A program made the translations under genes and the position numbers. Below are positions 34,137-46,200 of a stretch of DNA of 64,000 nucleotides, piece after piece (position 1 is the stretch's first letter; each line of letters opens with the position of its first letter). The DNA is taken from the NCBI GenBank assembly GCA_027919835.1, contig JANVFP010000007.1:1302001-1366000 (forward strand). Direction: 5' to 3'. The stretch is from Lentinula raphanica. Lineage: Eukaryota > Basidiomycota > Agaricomycetes > Agaricales > Omphalotaceae. The notes beneath the pieces are model-generated. The model was not told the origin of the DNA. It searched no databases and was given only the letters and a program-made list of their open reading frames with translations.

Positions 34137-35826
34137 TGTTAGGTGCTCGTTGCTCTATCCCTCGACGGCACCAAAGGCGAAGGCTACGAGCGTTCCGTCC
34201 GAAGAACGTTGTAGACAAACTGCTAAGCTAATGAGTCTACACCGAGGATCTGGACTCCAAGTGGTTGATAATTGCTGAGACTTTGTTATTGATAGTACAA
34301 TTGTTGTTACACTGGCAGTAAACCAGACCGAGATGAGAGAATAAAAGCCGAATCGTATTGAGAACCTGTAAAAATAACCAATCTGGGGATTGGTTTACAA
34401 AATACATACTGCTTATATAGGTTTTCTGTATGTAAGGATATATAAGGTAATGTAATATAAAAGAATGTCGGCTTGAGGACGTGTCACCACAATAGTAATT
34501 GTGATGACACGTCCCAGTGCCGGGACGTGCTAACGCGTCGTTATTATTGTATAACGTCGACGCGTTATTACAAGAAATGACTCGAAATGACCCGAATCGG
34601 CGTGGGTACGCGTCGATCCGGCCATTAACGAGCAGTAGAAATTGAAGATAAAACAAAAGACACCAGATGAGGAGTCGCCATGACTCGTTTTGGCTCATCT
34701 GGGTCATGAATAATACATACACAAACCAAGAAAGGAGTGCCGGAGACTTGTCGCGTCGGTAATACGCATAGATGACCTAAAAGACTTGACACAGAGATGG
34801 CTGTCTCTGAATTAGGTTGAGGAAGCGAGGGAAGGCTGACGAAACGCGTAAACGGTTGGAGGATAATGTGGTGGAGGTAATCAAAGGCCGAACGTGTCGA
34901 CACGACGCGTACACGAGCTGTGTATGACGAGAGTGGGGTTCTGGGATGGTTAACCGGCACATGTTGAGGTGCAGGGACAGGTATCGTCATCAGGGATGAC
35001 TAAACGAGGTAGCGAGGATCCGGGGGTGACGAAGACGAGCCGAACAAGGGTTAAACGGAGAAAAGGAAAGCGGCGTCGTCGATGACAAAGTTGACAAGGC
35101 GGAGCCGTAGAATTAACACAGTAAGGAATTGCCAGCGTATATCGTCACGAGGACGACTAAGCGGACTGTTGAGGGTGCCGGCGTTGACGAGGACGAGATG
35201 ACGAAGTGGGCAACGGAAAAAGGACAGACCGACGACGATGTTGACACAGCGGGACCGAGGGTTCGACAGGAAAAAGCGGGGCCGAAGGTGTTGTGGGGTT
35301 TCTGAGATCCGGTGATGCATGGGAGAGGTCAGGAGTCGTCGACGCGAGTCGACGATTGCCCTATCCTAATACTGGGGCTATGTGAGCGAGGGTAATCCGT
35401 TCGGATGAACGGATTACGCACCAAGGATTTGTTGGTTGGCAGACCACGTCATCGTGGTCTCCAACCCTCTACATTAGCCCCTCATCGTCCCTACTACCCT
35501 GCTACCCTGTCTTGTATCCCTAGATGTTGTCCCGGTGGTCCTATCGCGTTGAGGAACGAGGTGGTAGCCGAAGAGATGGAGGGCGAGGAAGAGGAAGAGG
35601 CGTGGGAGAAAGTAAAAGAACGGCAATTCCACGTTTGGATGCCGAGACGCCGAATAAGCGCCAGCTCGGCGTAGACTCGGCTAACGATAGGAATGGCTTG
35701 TAGAGACCGTTTAGGCACGAATAAATGCAGGAAAAATACTAGAAAAATGGGAAAAATGCCAGGAGTAATCAGAGAATTATTAGAAAATTTGTGGGGTCTA
35801 AGGAGGACATGTTATGCTTCATAACA
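34137..35826 (-). mobile_element. 1.69 kb LTR of a related family (outer 5' LTR by position)
   Basis: + strand start TGTTAGGTGCTCG and end TGTTATGCTTCATAACA. The first ~150 bp and the terminal palindrome match the 831 bp LTR family (shared CTCGACGGCACCA, GGCTACGAGC, AGTCTACACCGA, TGGACTCCAA). The middle is different, GC-richer and about 860 bp longer. The flanks TATTA and AAGAC do not match, so it is not a simple solo LTR. It borders the copy-2 protease pseudogene on the right. Confidence 0.7.
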
Positions 35827-37373
35827 AAGACAGCGTGTTGGATAAAAAACGAAAAGAGCTATTAGCGTTACTCAGTTCGCGGGTGTCTTTTCCCTTCCCT
35901 TCCTCTAACGTGTCGAACAACGGCAAGATGCACCCAAGAGGCCTAATAAACACCGGCAATATGTGTTTTGTGAATTCGGTGTTGCAGATGTTGATATATA
36001 CGCCGGAGTTTGCGGTGTTGGTCGGGGCATTGGGGAGGGTTGCGAGTTCGGGAGGGACAGGGGAAAGGGGAGGAGGGATAAGTGGAATCGCAGGAATTGA
36101 GACGCCGTTGGTAGATGCGACGGTGGAATTTTTGGGCTTACATCAGGAACAACAGGCATCTTCATCTTCGTCGTCATCGTCATCCACAATGACCACTACT
36201 ACCATCCCATCGTCTAACCCAGCCCAGTCCTCTTTTTCGCACGACCCCTTCTGCCCGTTCATCCCTTCCCCCATATACACTGCGCTCAAATCTAAACCCC
36301 AATTCGACCATATGCCTATGAACGGCGCGCAACAAGAGGACGCGAGTTTTTGGGCTTTTTCCTTGATGGACTGGAGGAGGAGTTGGGGAAATTAAGAGTA
36401 GTATTGGATGTGGGAAAGGGGAAGGGCAAAGAGAGAGAAGTGTCAGAGCGTCAACGGTACGAAGAAGGGGCAGAAGAGATACAACAACAGGCTGATTCAG
36501 AAGACGGCTGGGTCCAAGTAGGCAAAAACAACCACACTACCACTATCGTCTCCCATACCTCTTCCTCATCACCGCACTCCCCATCTACCCCTCCCTCTCC
36601 ACTCACACACATATTCACCGGTCACTTCCGTTCCACGATCCGCATCAGGGGGCACAAGGAAGACCGAGCGACACTCGAGGAGTGGAGGAGTCTCCGTCTC
36701 GATATACAGAGTCCGGGGATACATAGTATACAGGATGCGTTGAGTGCGCTGGCGCAGCCTCAGACTCTCAATCTGACCACACCACAAAAACAAGAGGTGG
36801 AGGCGTCACAGCAAGTGTTAATCGAGAGTCTGCCTCCGGTGTTGGTGGTTCAGCTGAAGCGGTTCCAGTACGTCCCTGCTTCTACCCTCACCTCCCATGA
36901 CCGGAATGGTCGGTACAGACGTGTTGAGTGTCAAGGCCAGGGCGGAGGCTGGGTTGATTTTAGGGAATAGAGGTGCTATAGGCGGGAGTGTAGGGGTAAA
37001 AAGTGCCGGAGGAGGAGCATGGGGAAATGCAAGAGGAGTGAGATATAAGCTTTTCGGAGGTATGTCTATCTCTTTCTCTGTCCTTTGTTCATTCCCCGTA
37101 TCGATATCTGTTCTCTCTGGGTCTTGTGCAGTCATCTACCACCACGGTCTTTCAGCCGAAGGTGGACATTATACAATTGATGTGTTGCATCCTCTTCCCT
37201 CACTATCGTCCTCCCCCTCCTCGTTGTCATCTTCAACATCATCTTGGATCCGCATCGACGACGACCTAGTCACGCCCATATCACCAGCCGATGTCTTTTC
37301 CTTCTCCCCCTCCGCAGGGTATACAACGACGAACGGCCGGTGTCCGTATTTACTGTTCTATCATCGGATATAG
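35817..37373 (+). pseudogene. truncated, broken ubiquitin protease, copy 2
   Basis: Second copy of the Ubp3/USP10-type deubiquitinase, missing everything upstream of GEDSVSDKKRK because the LTR ends there. The Cys box (GLINTGNMCFVNSVLQ) and the stretch through GIETPLVDATVEFLGLHQ stay in frame, unlike copy 1. A deletion destroys EEFLGFF (about 36342). A larger deletion with a frame change after ASTLTSHDRN (about 36900) removes the linker before VGTDVLSV. The His box and PYLLFYHRI end are intact. The only in-frame ATG for the 5' part (35813) lies in the LTR terminus. Cannot encode a complete protease. Confidence 0.82.
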
Positions 37374-37563
37374 TTTTCCTCTTGTGTTCATTTTGTGTTT
37401 CTTTTGTTCTGATAATTTGATAGTGTGACCATTTTCTTGATTTCTATCTTGTTCTGCTTCTTTTCTCATCCAAACTCATTTTGTTCATTTCCTCTTCTGT
37501 TTGGTTTTGATTGCACAGTTAGTACTCAAGCTTGAGTTGACTAGTTACATGTTACACTCTATA

Positions 37564-37835
37564 CTAGAACGGCCGCCTCGAGGCGGCTGAGCCCTTGCTT
37601 GAGCTCTGAGATCTGAGAGACGACAAAGACTTGATACCAATGGATAGTTCAGAAGGCAGTTGACTCCAGAGCTTGAGCTTGAGCACTCTTAGTGCATGAG
37701 CATACATATCTTATCTCTAGTTCATTCAGCGCTTGTCCTTATCGTGCTTACACATTTGTTTGTTCCCGATGTTTACGGAAAACAACCAGCGCCTATGAAT
37801 TATACACCCCCAAGAGCCCTTGACAAGCAAGGGAA
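37564..37835. other. 272 bp segment present only in duplication copy 2
   Basis: It interrupts the otherwise matching CTCTATA / TACATACATACTTGG of copy 1. It contains the perfect 16 bp palindrome GCCGCCTCGAGGCGGC at 37571-37586. It is either an insertion in copy 2 or a deletion in copy 1; no inverted ends or clear target duplication were recognised. Confidence 0.6.
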
Positions 37836-38347
37836 TACATACATACTTGGTGCTTACCAATTTCCAAATAGTTCTCTTTCCTCATGGACAATGTTGCACA
37901 ACATAAAATATAACTCACACAGAAAGGGAAATCAAGACTTGAATTGGTGAAGCTACACAGGGTAGTTAGCCACAGTTTGCAAGGTTGAGTACTAGTGAGT
38001 ATAGACAACCGTATTTTTATCATCAGATGTAGTTTGCATGTACCCTTGTTTTGTAGTCTTTCATTTAATAAGTAGTTCAATATTCACATTCAACCCCTAT
38101 TCTTGATTTCTGTTTCATTCTGGTTCATTCTGCTCTTTTGTTCCCTTTCAACATTATTCTGTTCTGACATTTCCTGTCCTATTCTACTTGTGTTACAAGT
38201 ACTTACACTCAATATATACTTGGTGCTCACTATGAATCACTACATAGTGTTCTCCTTTCTCTCTAGGCTCTCTTCCTCATGGACAATCAATTGCAGCATG
38301 CAATAACAAATGGACATCCTTGCTATCCTTCATTATTAATTACCACC

Positions 38348-41316
38348 CTACAAATCAAGAAGTGCAACTTGTTGGAGAAGAAATTTAACAATATCTTGGT
38401 TATCTCTAGACATTGCTGCTGCTATTGCAGTTCCATGCCCGCCACCCTGCAAATTGACATTTGCACCTTGTTGGACAAGATATTGAACAATACCTTGGTA
38501 ACCCCACCCTGCTGCTTCTTGAATTGCAGTTCCAAATTTACCACCCTGCAAATTGATATCTGCACCATGTTGGACAAGATATTCAACAATTTTTTGGTCC
38601 CCTCTCCATGCTGCTGCTACAATTGCAGTTCCAAAAACACCACCCTGCAAATTGATATCTGCACCATGTTGGACAAGATATTCAACAACATCTTGGCCCC
38701 CTCTATATGCTGCTGCTGCAATGGCAGTTCCATATCTGCCACCCTGTAAATTGATATCTGCACCATGTTGGACAAGATATTCAACAACATCTTGGTGCCT
38801 TCTAGATGCTGCTGCTGCAATTGCAGTTCCATTTCTGCCACCCTGTAAATTGATATCTGCACCATGTTGGACAAGATATTCAACAATACCTTGATGACCT
38901 CTAGATGCTGCTGCTGCAATTGCAGTTCCATAATAGCCACCTTGCAAATTGAGATCTGCACCATGTTGGACAAGATATTCAACAACATGTTGGTGACCTC
39001 CAAATGCTGCCGCTGCAATTGCAGTTGCAGAATCACCACCCTGTAAATTGATATCTGCACCATGTTGGACAAGATATTCAACAATACCTTGGTAACCTCC
39101 AGAGGCTGCTGCTGCAATTGCAGTTCCATATTTACCACCCTGTAAATTGACATCTGCACCATGTTGGAGCAGACATTCAACAATATCTTTATAACCTTCA
39201 GCTGCTGCTGCTTGAATTGCACCGCCATAGTATCCCCCCTGTGCATTGATATCTATTGAAGTCATTAATAATTCTTTCATCTCAGTACTTCTTAAATATA
39301 CCTGAATCCAATCTGTGAATATCAATCAAAATTTGCTGGATACATATTTTCATTCCAAAGAATGCAGCAACTTGTAGGTTACTACATTCCACAAAGACAA
39401 CCCCCCAAGACTATTATCACTGACTTCCCAGAAATTCTGTTTCCAGTTTTGAAACATTTCTAGTTCATTGTCAAGAAATTCTTGAGAGAGTTGTATTAAT
39501 TCTTTACATGGGGATTCTCCTCTTTCATTATATTGACTATGCTTTGCCCAATATTCAGTTGCATACTGCACAAATGTAACAATATCTTTTCTTCTTACCC
39601 AACGAACATCTTCCCATATTGGCTTGTATTCCCTCTGACTGAGAAGACAAATCAGACACATTTGACCTATAATATTGTGTGCCAGCTGTGCATTGATATT
39701 TAACAACTTGCTTGTTTGACTATTATTGTGACTGTCTAGCAAGAAATCCTTTACAGATGCATGTGCAAGTTGGACAATGTCCCTGCTATCAACAGTGACT
39801 AATGTTGTATCAATGATTTTCTCCAACCCAATTAGCATTGTAGCATCAGAGTCAATTTCTTTTGATTGCAGATCAACAGAAAGAATAGTTGCAACCTGCC
39901 TCATATGAAGAGGCTCAAATGCATATAAAACCCATGAGAGAATATATTGTACCTCATCAGAATGATGACTGTTTTCACATTTTGTAATAGCTTCAGAATA
40001 TATTTGCTCCAGGTTTGAAGGTAACTTAGTTAGTGCTTTGCGTATTTTTGTTGCACTTGCACTATCATTCAAGATTTGAAGTTGGCAGTCAATATAACGA
40101 AATCTGTTGTATATATTATAATAGTCCTTTAGATCTAAATAAATACTAGAACTCACCCTCCATCTGCTTTTTTCATCAATTCTCCTTTTACTTCAGTGTG
40201 TAAATTCATGTCTTTCATTGGTTGCTCATCTATAAAGATAGCAATGTCTTTACCGACCATGAGATTGTTCTTCAAAGAAATTGTAAAATAACCAAAGTGC
40301 TGAGGTTGATGATTGCAGCTTGATATTATAATCCCACTGACCAATTGCATGTTGGCTATCTTTACACAAGAGGCCCAAACTTTATCTACCTCTTTGCATT
40401 CATCCAGCGCATCAATTACTATATGAACTTGATACTCATTCTGAGCTAGGTCTTTTGTGATCTTCATGAGAGTATCCTCCAATTCAGCATTGGTAGGCAT
40501 GGAATGACGAAGTCCATTTTTTGAAGATTTATGGAAGTTCTGCAATATAGGATGAATCTTTTCATTTTGGGCACCCAGTTGCAAAAGGAGCGATGACACA
40601 AATCCTTGAAAACTTGTTTTGAATCCAGAGTTGTCCCGGGTATCAAAGTAGTGATAAATCACGAGAGTTGTTGGCCAAGTTATTGTTGTTTTAAAATCTT
40701 GTATAATACTAGTCCTAAGAGTGGTCAACAATCAGTATGCTTTTGGGTTTATCTGAATAAATTGAACAGTAGTGAACTTACATTAGAAATGTTTTTCCTG
40801 ATCCAGCTACAATGCAAAAATCAATTTTTCTTTCATTGATACATTATGAATTTATTACCTTGACCTTGAAGCCACAAAATACCTCCTTGCTTTCTCCACT
40901 TGAGGTAAACAGGATCTTTCAATATCCATTGGCCTGTTCCCGGTGCCCTTTTATTTAAAGCTGTGGAATAATTGATGGAACAATTTGGTGCTGCAAGCCA
41001 GTCTTGAAGTTTTTTCTCTTCATCACTTGAGAGATCTGGGGTCATGATGTCTTATTTTCCAGCAATAGTCATTCTCATATGGCACTTACAATAGTAGTTC
41101 TTATGTATATCTCTTTCTGCTACATTGAATTCCCCTCCAGTGACAGTTACATTTTGTGCATGATTGAATATACCACTGTTTCCAAGTTCAATATGTGCAT
41201 AGATAACAGTCGACTTTGTGAAATTTACCTTTCTATGTTCTGGTTACTGTTTTTGTAGATTTCTTGAATACTCATAGTGCCCAAAATAAAACAATCATTT
41301 ACCTTTGCTCTGCCAT
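38348..41316 (-). pseudogene. NACHT-ankyrin NLR, copy 2, with a one-base frameshift
   Basis: Same eight-exon structure as copy 1: 41316-41303, 41246-41229, 41175-41090, 41035-40859, 40806-40782, 40714-40157, 40103-39302, 39252-38348. Splice sites are conserved, and the intron after exon 3 has a better donor (GTAAGT) than copy 1 (GTAGGT). Walker A (GQAGSGKTF) and Walker B (HIVIDALDE) are intact. One base is missing beside the C6 run at 39399-39406, so the frame leaves copy 1 at ..SDNSLGG and stops at 39350. That gives a 543 aa NACHT protein without ankyrins, stopping upstream of the last intron. The downstream exon is still open through nine ankyrin repeats. Decay looks recent; a sequencing error in the C run is possible. 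Confidence 0.8.
38360..39252 (-). repeat. nine 99 bp coding repeats (ankyrin array, copy 2)
   Basis: Same 33-residue unit as copy 1, but positions 8-9 read YY, KY, DS, YY, RN, RY, VF, KF, GH and positions 18-21 also vary (SGGY, FGGH, SRRH, YRGG, WRGD, GWGY). The rest of the unit is nearly constant. The array differs from copy 1 more than the NACHT exons do. Confidence 0.9.
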
Positions 41317-41513
41317 ATGGTGGTACTTTGCTGACCTATTGATAGCAGTGAAAGATAAGTGTTGATGGGCAAGAGTAGAAATGTATCAAAGCAAGAGCTC
41401 TTTTTATATGTACCTTTGAAAAAGCACCTGATCTAATACTTGACAGGTGCTATGATATTATATACATTTCATATCAGCATCAATCTCATATCTTGGTTCA
41501 TCTATTCAATAGG

Positions 41514-41879
41514 ATTGTTCTCTCCTTCCTCTTCCTACTTCCTACCTCATACTCTCCATCATCATTGATGTGGTATGCTTACACACATGCACAGATTTTG
41601 CTATTCTATCATCAGGTGTAATTTTATTTATACGTTTTTCTCGGTACCCCAAGTCCAGACCACTCAAACAATGAATCGATCGCTGATGCTCGAAATTTGA
41701 GTTTTGTTGTTTACTCTTAGTATGATGCATGTTGATGATGAACGAGTCAACAAAGTTAGTACAAGGAGTCAAGAGGGAAGTTCTTGTGGACACTGGAGAG
41801 AGATTGCGCAAGAGATCAATGAGTGCAATGCCCGCTTGCGCGCGCGCCTGTATATAACATTAAACTATAGGGTACAAGT
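41514..41879. other. short spacer, nothing recognised
   Basis: Non-repetitive sequence between the duplication and the first secreted-protein gene. A short CG-alternating run (GCGCGCGC near 41839) is the only feature. Confidence 0.4.
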
Positions 41880-43009
41880 TCAATGAGTTCTACTAGCTGC
41901 TTCTACTTCTTGAAATCGGCGGTACACCTTAATATACAGCAAGTAGCTTTCAAGATAATTAGACATAGCCTTTCCCACAACCTCTTGTGGTGGAACGGGA
42001 TCATGAATGTGTTGGAATGCTTTCACCGCATGACCATGCGTCTCCTCGAGCTCTTTCAGAACCTGATTATACTCGGGGTCGTTGACACCAGCGTGTCTCT
42101 GCCGTAGTGTCTCTAGTGAGTCCTTCATTGACTTGTTTTTTTCTTTATCCTTGTCAAGGATTGCTTCGATTTCCGAGGTCTGAGCAGTGTGATGGGCGAT
42201 GAGAGGGAACACAGAAAAGTAAAGTTGATTCGATCAGGTTGGAATCTCAATCGGCTCATCATATTTAATCGAAACCACCCACCTGTTTGTCCAGCCACTG
42301 CTTCATGCCTTCAGGATCTTTTTCCTTCATTTTGTCGATCTCGTCCTGGATCTTCTTCATGATAGATTCAGGCTAATCCAGTGAGAGACATAGCATAAAA
42401 GTCACTTAGCACAAAAAAAACTCAATCAATTCAAGATAATCTGCACACACCGTAAGTTCCTCTCCACTTCCTGCACCTCCCGTTTCAGTGCTGCTATCGG
42501 CGGCCGGTGAGCGATCAGCTCGCTGCTTCAAATTGACGGAAACTGCGACACTGTTCATCTAGGAGGTGCATACATATCAACAATCAGGGAAAACGGGCAG
42601 GGTATCACCCAACGACTGGAGAGAAAGACCAGCCGTGAACTGTACTCACATCCCCAGTAGCATCCTTCCCAGCGCCCAATCCGTATTCAGGATCATCGAT
42701 AGTAGTAAGATCACTACCGTCCTGAGAAAACGTCGACATGACATCAGATAACCAGAAGCAGTGAGAGCTCACTCGACGAGAAACGAGGTTGACATGTTCG
42801 ACTCTACGACCTCGGAGCATAGCGACTTCCGCAGTCTGGCCTACGGAACGAGAATGGAAAGGCGGAGCTTCAGTCGAGAATGAATTGGTGCTCGGGCGAG
42901 AAAGAGGAGGAGGAGGAGGAATCGAAGCAGGAGCAGCGAGAACGCTCGATGAGATGGCTGCTCCGAGAACCAGAATCGCTAGTACTCGAGATTTGGTTGG
43001 ATGAGTCAT
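41880..43009 (-). CDS. secreted protein of the leader/helix family, member M1
   Basis: Exons (minus): 43009-42773, 42721-42650, 42558-42451, 42372-42283, 42179-41880. All junctions are phase 0, giving 268 aa. The first 30 residues are a signal peptide: a basic start, then LAILVLGAAISSSVLAAP with cleavage likely near VLA/AP. A Pro/Ser-rich segment follows (PASIPPPPPLSRPS), then acidic and Lys-rich stretches predicted helical by eye (PESIMKKIQDEIDKMKEKD; SEIEAILDKDKEKNKSMKD; LKELEETHGHAVKAFQHI) and a Tyr-rich end. The product would be exported. It shares the core promoter with members M2-M5 and the phase-0 intron after the leader exon with M2-M4, although its body sequence is different. No known domain recognised. 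The exon 3 acceptor is the least certain junction. Confidence 0.72.
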
Positions 43010-43108
43010 AGCAGAGGTAGGATAGGATTTTCGAAGAAACAAACAACGTTGACTGTGAAGACTAGAAACTAGAGAAGAGGTATTGGTTGGACAGACGACT
43101 TTGAGGGG

Positions 43109-43157
43109 GAGACCAGCTCTGGGGGGGAAATCAGTTCGTTTCGTTTGAGGGTTTTAT
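43109..43157 (-). promoter_or_regulatory. core promoter of M1
   Basis: Minus-strand AGAGCTGGTCTC (43120-43109), with ATAAAA ending the upstream box at 43157-43152 in the context CATAAAACCCTCAAACG. Spacing is 37 bp. The ATG follows about 100 bp later. Same arrangement as the four + strand genes. Confidence 0.65.
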
Positions 43158-43297
43158 GTATGTACATACAGCGGTAACACCACGGTGCATCGATACCGTT
43201 GATCAGGAATGTTGCTCACAGGTTTGACCAATCGCCCTGAGCGGAGTTCCTCGTATTGCCAGGTATCAGCTCGTATATCTCCACCACCATGCGTACA
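43151..43297. repeat. 140 bp dispersed repeat, copy 2
   Basis: Matches 20716-20856. One edge coincides with the TATA-like box of M1, so M1's upstream region is shared with a place at 20.7 kb that has no obvious gene. Confidence 0.7.
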
Positions 43298-46200
43298 AGA
43301 TCAGAAACTGACCGACTATCCACGATTCTGGAGCCACGAAGCACCCTGAAACACCTTGGGCGCCAAGATTCAGAAAACACCTCATTGAAGCACATTGATT
43401 TGCCCTAAAGAATCGCGACGGACCTCCTCTGGAACTTTTGAGTACATATAAAGAATTCAGTAGGTTATCATCCAATGATCAAAATAGCTCACTATTCGGA
43501 TGTTGAAACAACAGGTTTCATCTCTGGAATAATGGGGTTTCCTCTTCGCTCCTCATCCGCTCATCGACGTATGAATGCATGTACGAGCGTATGCTCGAAG
43601 TAGGAGGGTGTAGGAGTAGAAAGCCAGTGTCGAGAGCTTCAATGGAGATTTCATCTGATTCCAACTGATTGATTCCATGTGAAGCAGCGTACAGCCAAGA
43701 GCGTGAATAAACGAGAAATCAGTGGCGTTTGCGCCTGAATTGTATATGTGGCACCGATACAGCAGCACGAGTACTGGTAAGGGGGAATAGCAGGCGAGAG
43801 CTTCTCTATAATCCCTCATCGATGATCAGCAATCTAATCTACATGTCCTGCCCCTCCACCCGCCCTTCCCCTTCTCCAGCACGGCGAACTCGCGGTTCTG
43901 AATAAGACAATGACGGCAACACCAAGTTCGCAATATATGTGGATGTGTTTTGTGTGATCAACTCCGCGCAGTGACATGCCAAGCTCTTTCTTAGAGCTGG
44001 TTGACGTATAGCTGTTATAACGCCAGCAACGAGTCCTTCTGGGGTAGGTCTGATCACGATTCACGGTAGCACAAGCACGAGCGAGAGTCGAGACCATAGC
44101 AGCTATGGCAACAAGAGATGTCTGGAGCGATCCGCTCACTCCACCGGAGGGGGAGAAAGAAGGGAGGGGAAGGTCGAAGAAGTTACGTCCAGGGTGAAGG
44201 TAGAGAGGATACGTGAAGGAACAAAGGCAAGGAACCTCCTTCAGAGCAAGTCATCGAATCAGTCGGTGAGGCAAAGAATGCGTTACTATTGCCATTGTTG
44301 GGGTAGGCCATGAGTGATGGTTCATAGATGCGAGATATTCGTACCTCGTGAGCGAGTCAACACCTGTCAGCGCTTGCTCTTTGCCATCCTCCTCTGGAGT
44401 TCAAATCTTCCCCTCGTTCTTCAAAGCTTCACCGGCACCCTCCATTCCTCGTAATTCTCTGACTCTTCAACTCCCTGCTAACATTGGACTTGCCCTCATT
44501 GAAGAATAAAAGACTCGAAACCTTGGCGTTCCTCGTTGGCGTTGTGATGAGATTTCTTGTTTCATCGTCCTCTTGTAAAGTTGCAAGCCTCGTCGACGAA
44601 AGTATTAGTTGAAAGTACTGAGGAGGAAGAAGCGGTAAGCGCCCAAACACGCAAATCGAGAATGTTAGCGCCCGCCGCGCACTTAGGTCTCTTCTCTTCG
44701 TCATCTCATCACTGGATTCTCAGCAAAATCTCAGCCATAGTTGCAGATCCTCGCGTTCAATGTTTTTATGACCATACTCAGAGAAAATCTGCTTATGACA
44801 ACATCCTACAACCGTTTTCGATTGGCTCTCAACACACGGCCCACACATCTCCATCCACGCGCATGCCTTTGTCGTCTGGAAGACTCTGGAAGACTTCTCT
44901 CACTGGCTATATCCACATCTGCTTCAACTATGGCTGTCAGATCGTCACCCCTCTCCCTCTACAGCTGACATCTCTCCTCCAAAACTCAAACAATCCAGGA
45001 CTTCCCTCCATGAGCTTCCGTCTTTATTGCTCTCTGCTCTCGAGATCGAGAGAGACAACCATCTCGAACGTGATCTCTCGTCATGCCGTTCTGAAGAGTA
45101 GTGTTGTACATCGTCAACGGTATCCACGCCTGTTTTGAGGAAGTGTCACCAACCGCACGAAATACATCGTGTTCCGAATGGTCTGAGCTCATTGCGAGAT
45201 GGGCATGCTGTCCCTCAGACAAGAGTGAAGAGTGGAGCTTCGGCTCAGATGGAGAGGATCGAGGGTGTGAGGTTTTGGGTACGTCTTTCTCATTGCACTT
45301 GAACTCTTTTGGTTTGCTCACTCTGGATCTTGTTTCGTTATAGTGGTCTACCCGATCTTATCACCAGTCCCTCAGCGGACGATCATAACGACACAGCCAA
45401 TGCGCTGAACAGACAATTCTCTTCGCTTATCCGATCGTTATCCTCGTCGCTGCGGACCTTCTACACGTAACGGGGCTACGAACACCTGATAGGACCAAAT
45501 CATTCGAAGGTGTGAAGGGTCGGGACACCATTCCGAGTCTCCAGAGGGCGTACAGTGTTGAGAATAGAGAAGGCAGTGGGATAGGAAGATGTTGTACAAC
45601 CTCGCGATCGAATACCGCCGAGATGACGACTCGCAAGTCGCCGTACTGTGTGTCGATATCTTGACGCTAGGTAACCGTCACTTGCTGCTCAGTCCCGATA
45701 CTGATATGAAGACCTGAAAGCCTTGGTCGAAAAAAAGAGGATCTGAAGGAAGAGTCGTTCCACGATTATATGCACCAAGTAGCATGAATGTTGAGGCTAT
45801 CAATAGGACTGGACGATGATCCGGGCGAGTACGGTGAATGTACATTAAAGTTTACAGCGAGTTTTTATACAGGTTTCCTTCACGATGCAGGTATAGTGCT
45901 TTTCTTGATCGTGAGATATGAGAACCGTTCACTGCTGAGATTGACCACCGTTTCCAGATGTTACATTGAACGCCAAACGTCGAAAACGTCCTCAGAAGTC
46001 CTGTTCCAGCTGCTCTCACCGAAAGTAGTTTGTCGAATGGAACATGCTGCAGAAAGAGAAGGGCGTTGTTGGATACATCCGTAAGCACTGTGCCCATTTG
46101 CGTCTGCTAGTACCCATCGCCACCCTCTCATGCCACGATCACGATCAGAACGAAAGCAATATCGCGCAGGTCGAAGCACCCTTCGACGACCTAAATCCTC

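Larger units (their letters stand above)
35827..41513. repeat. segmental duplication, copy 2
   Basis: Direct copy of 14707-20594, about 21.1 kb away. The left boundary coincides with the end of an LTR. It lacks the 268 bp MITE and carries an extra 272 bp (37564-37835). Confidence 0.9.

Noticed and set aside
44986..45343. Overlapping 80-111 codon frames on both strands
   Set aside because: No motif, no splice structure, no promoter signal; cannot be told from chance.
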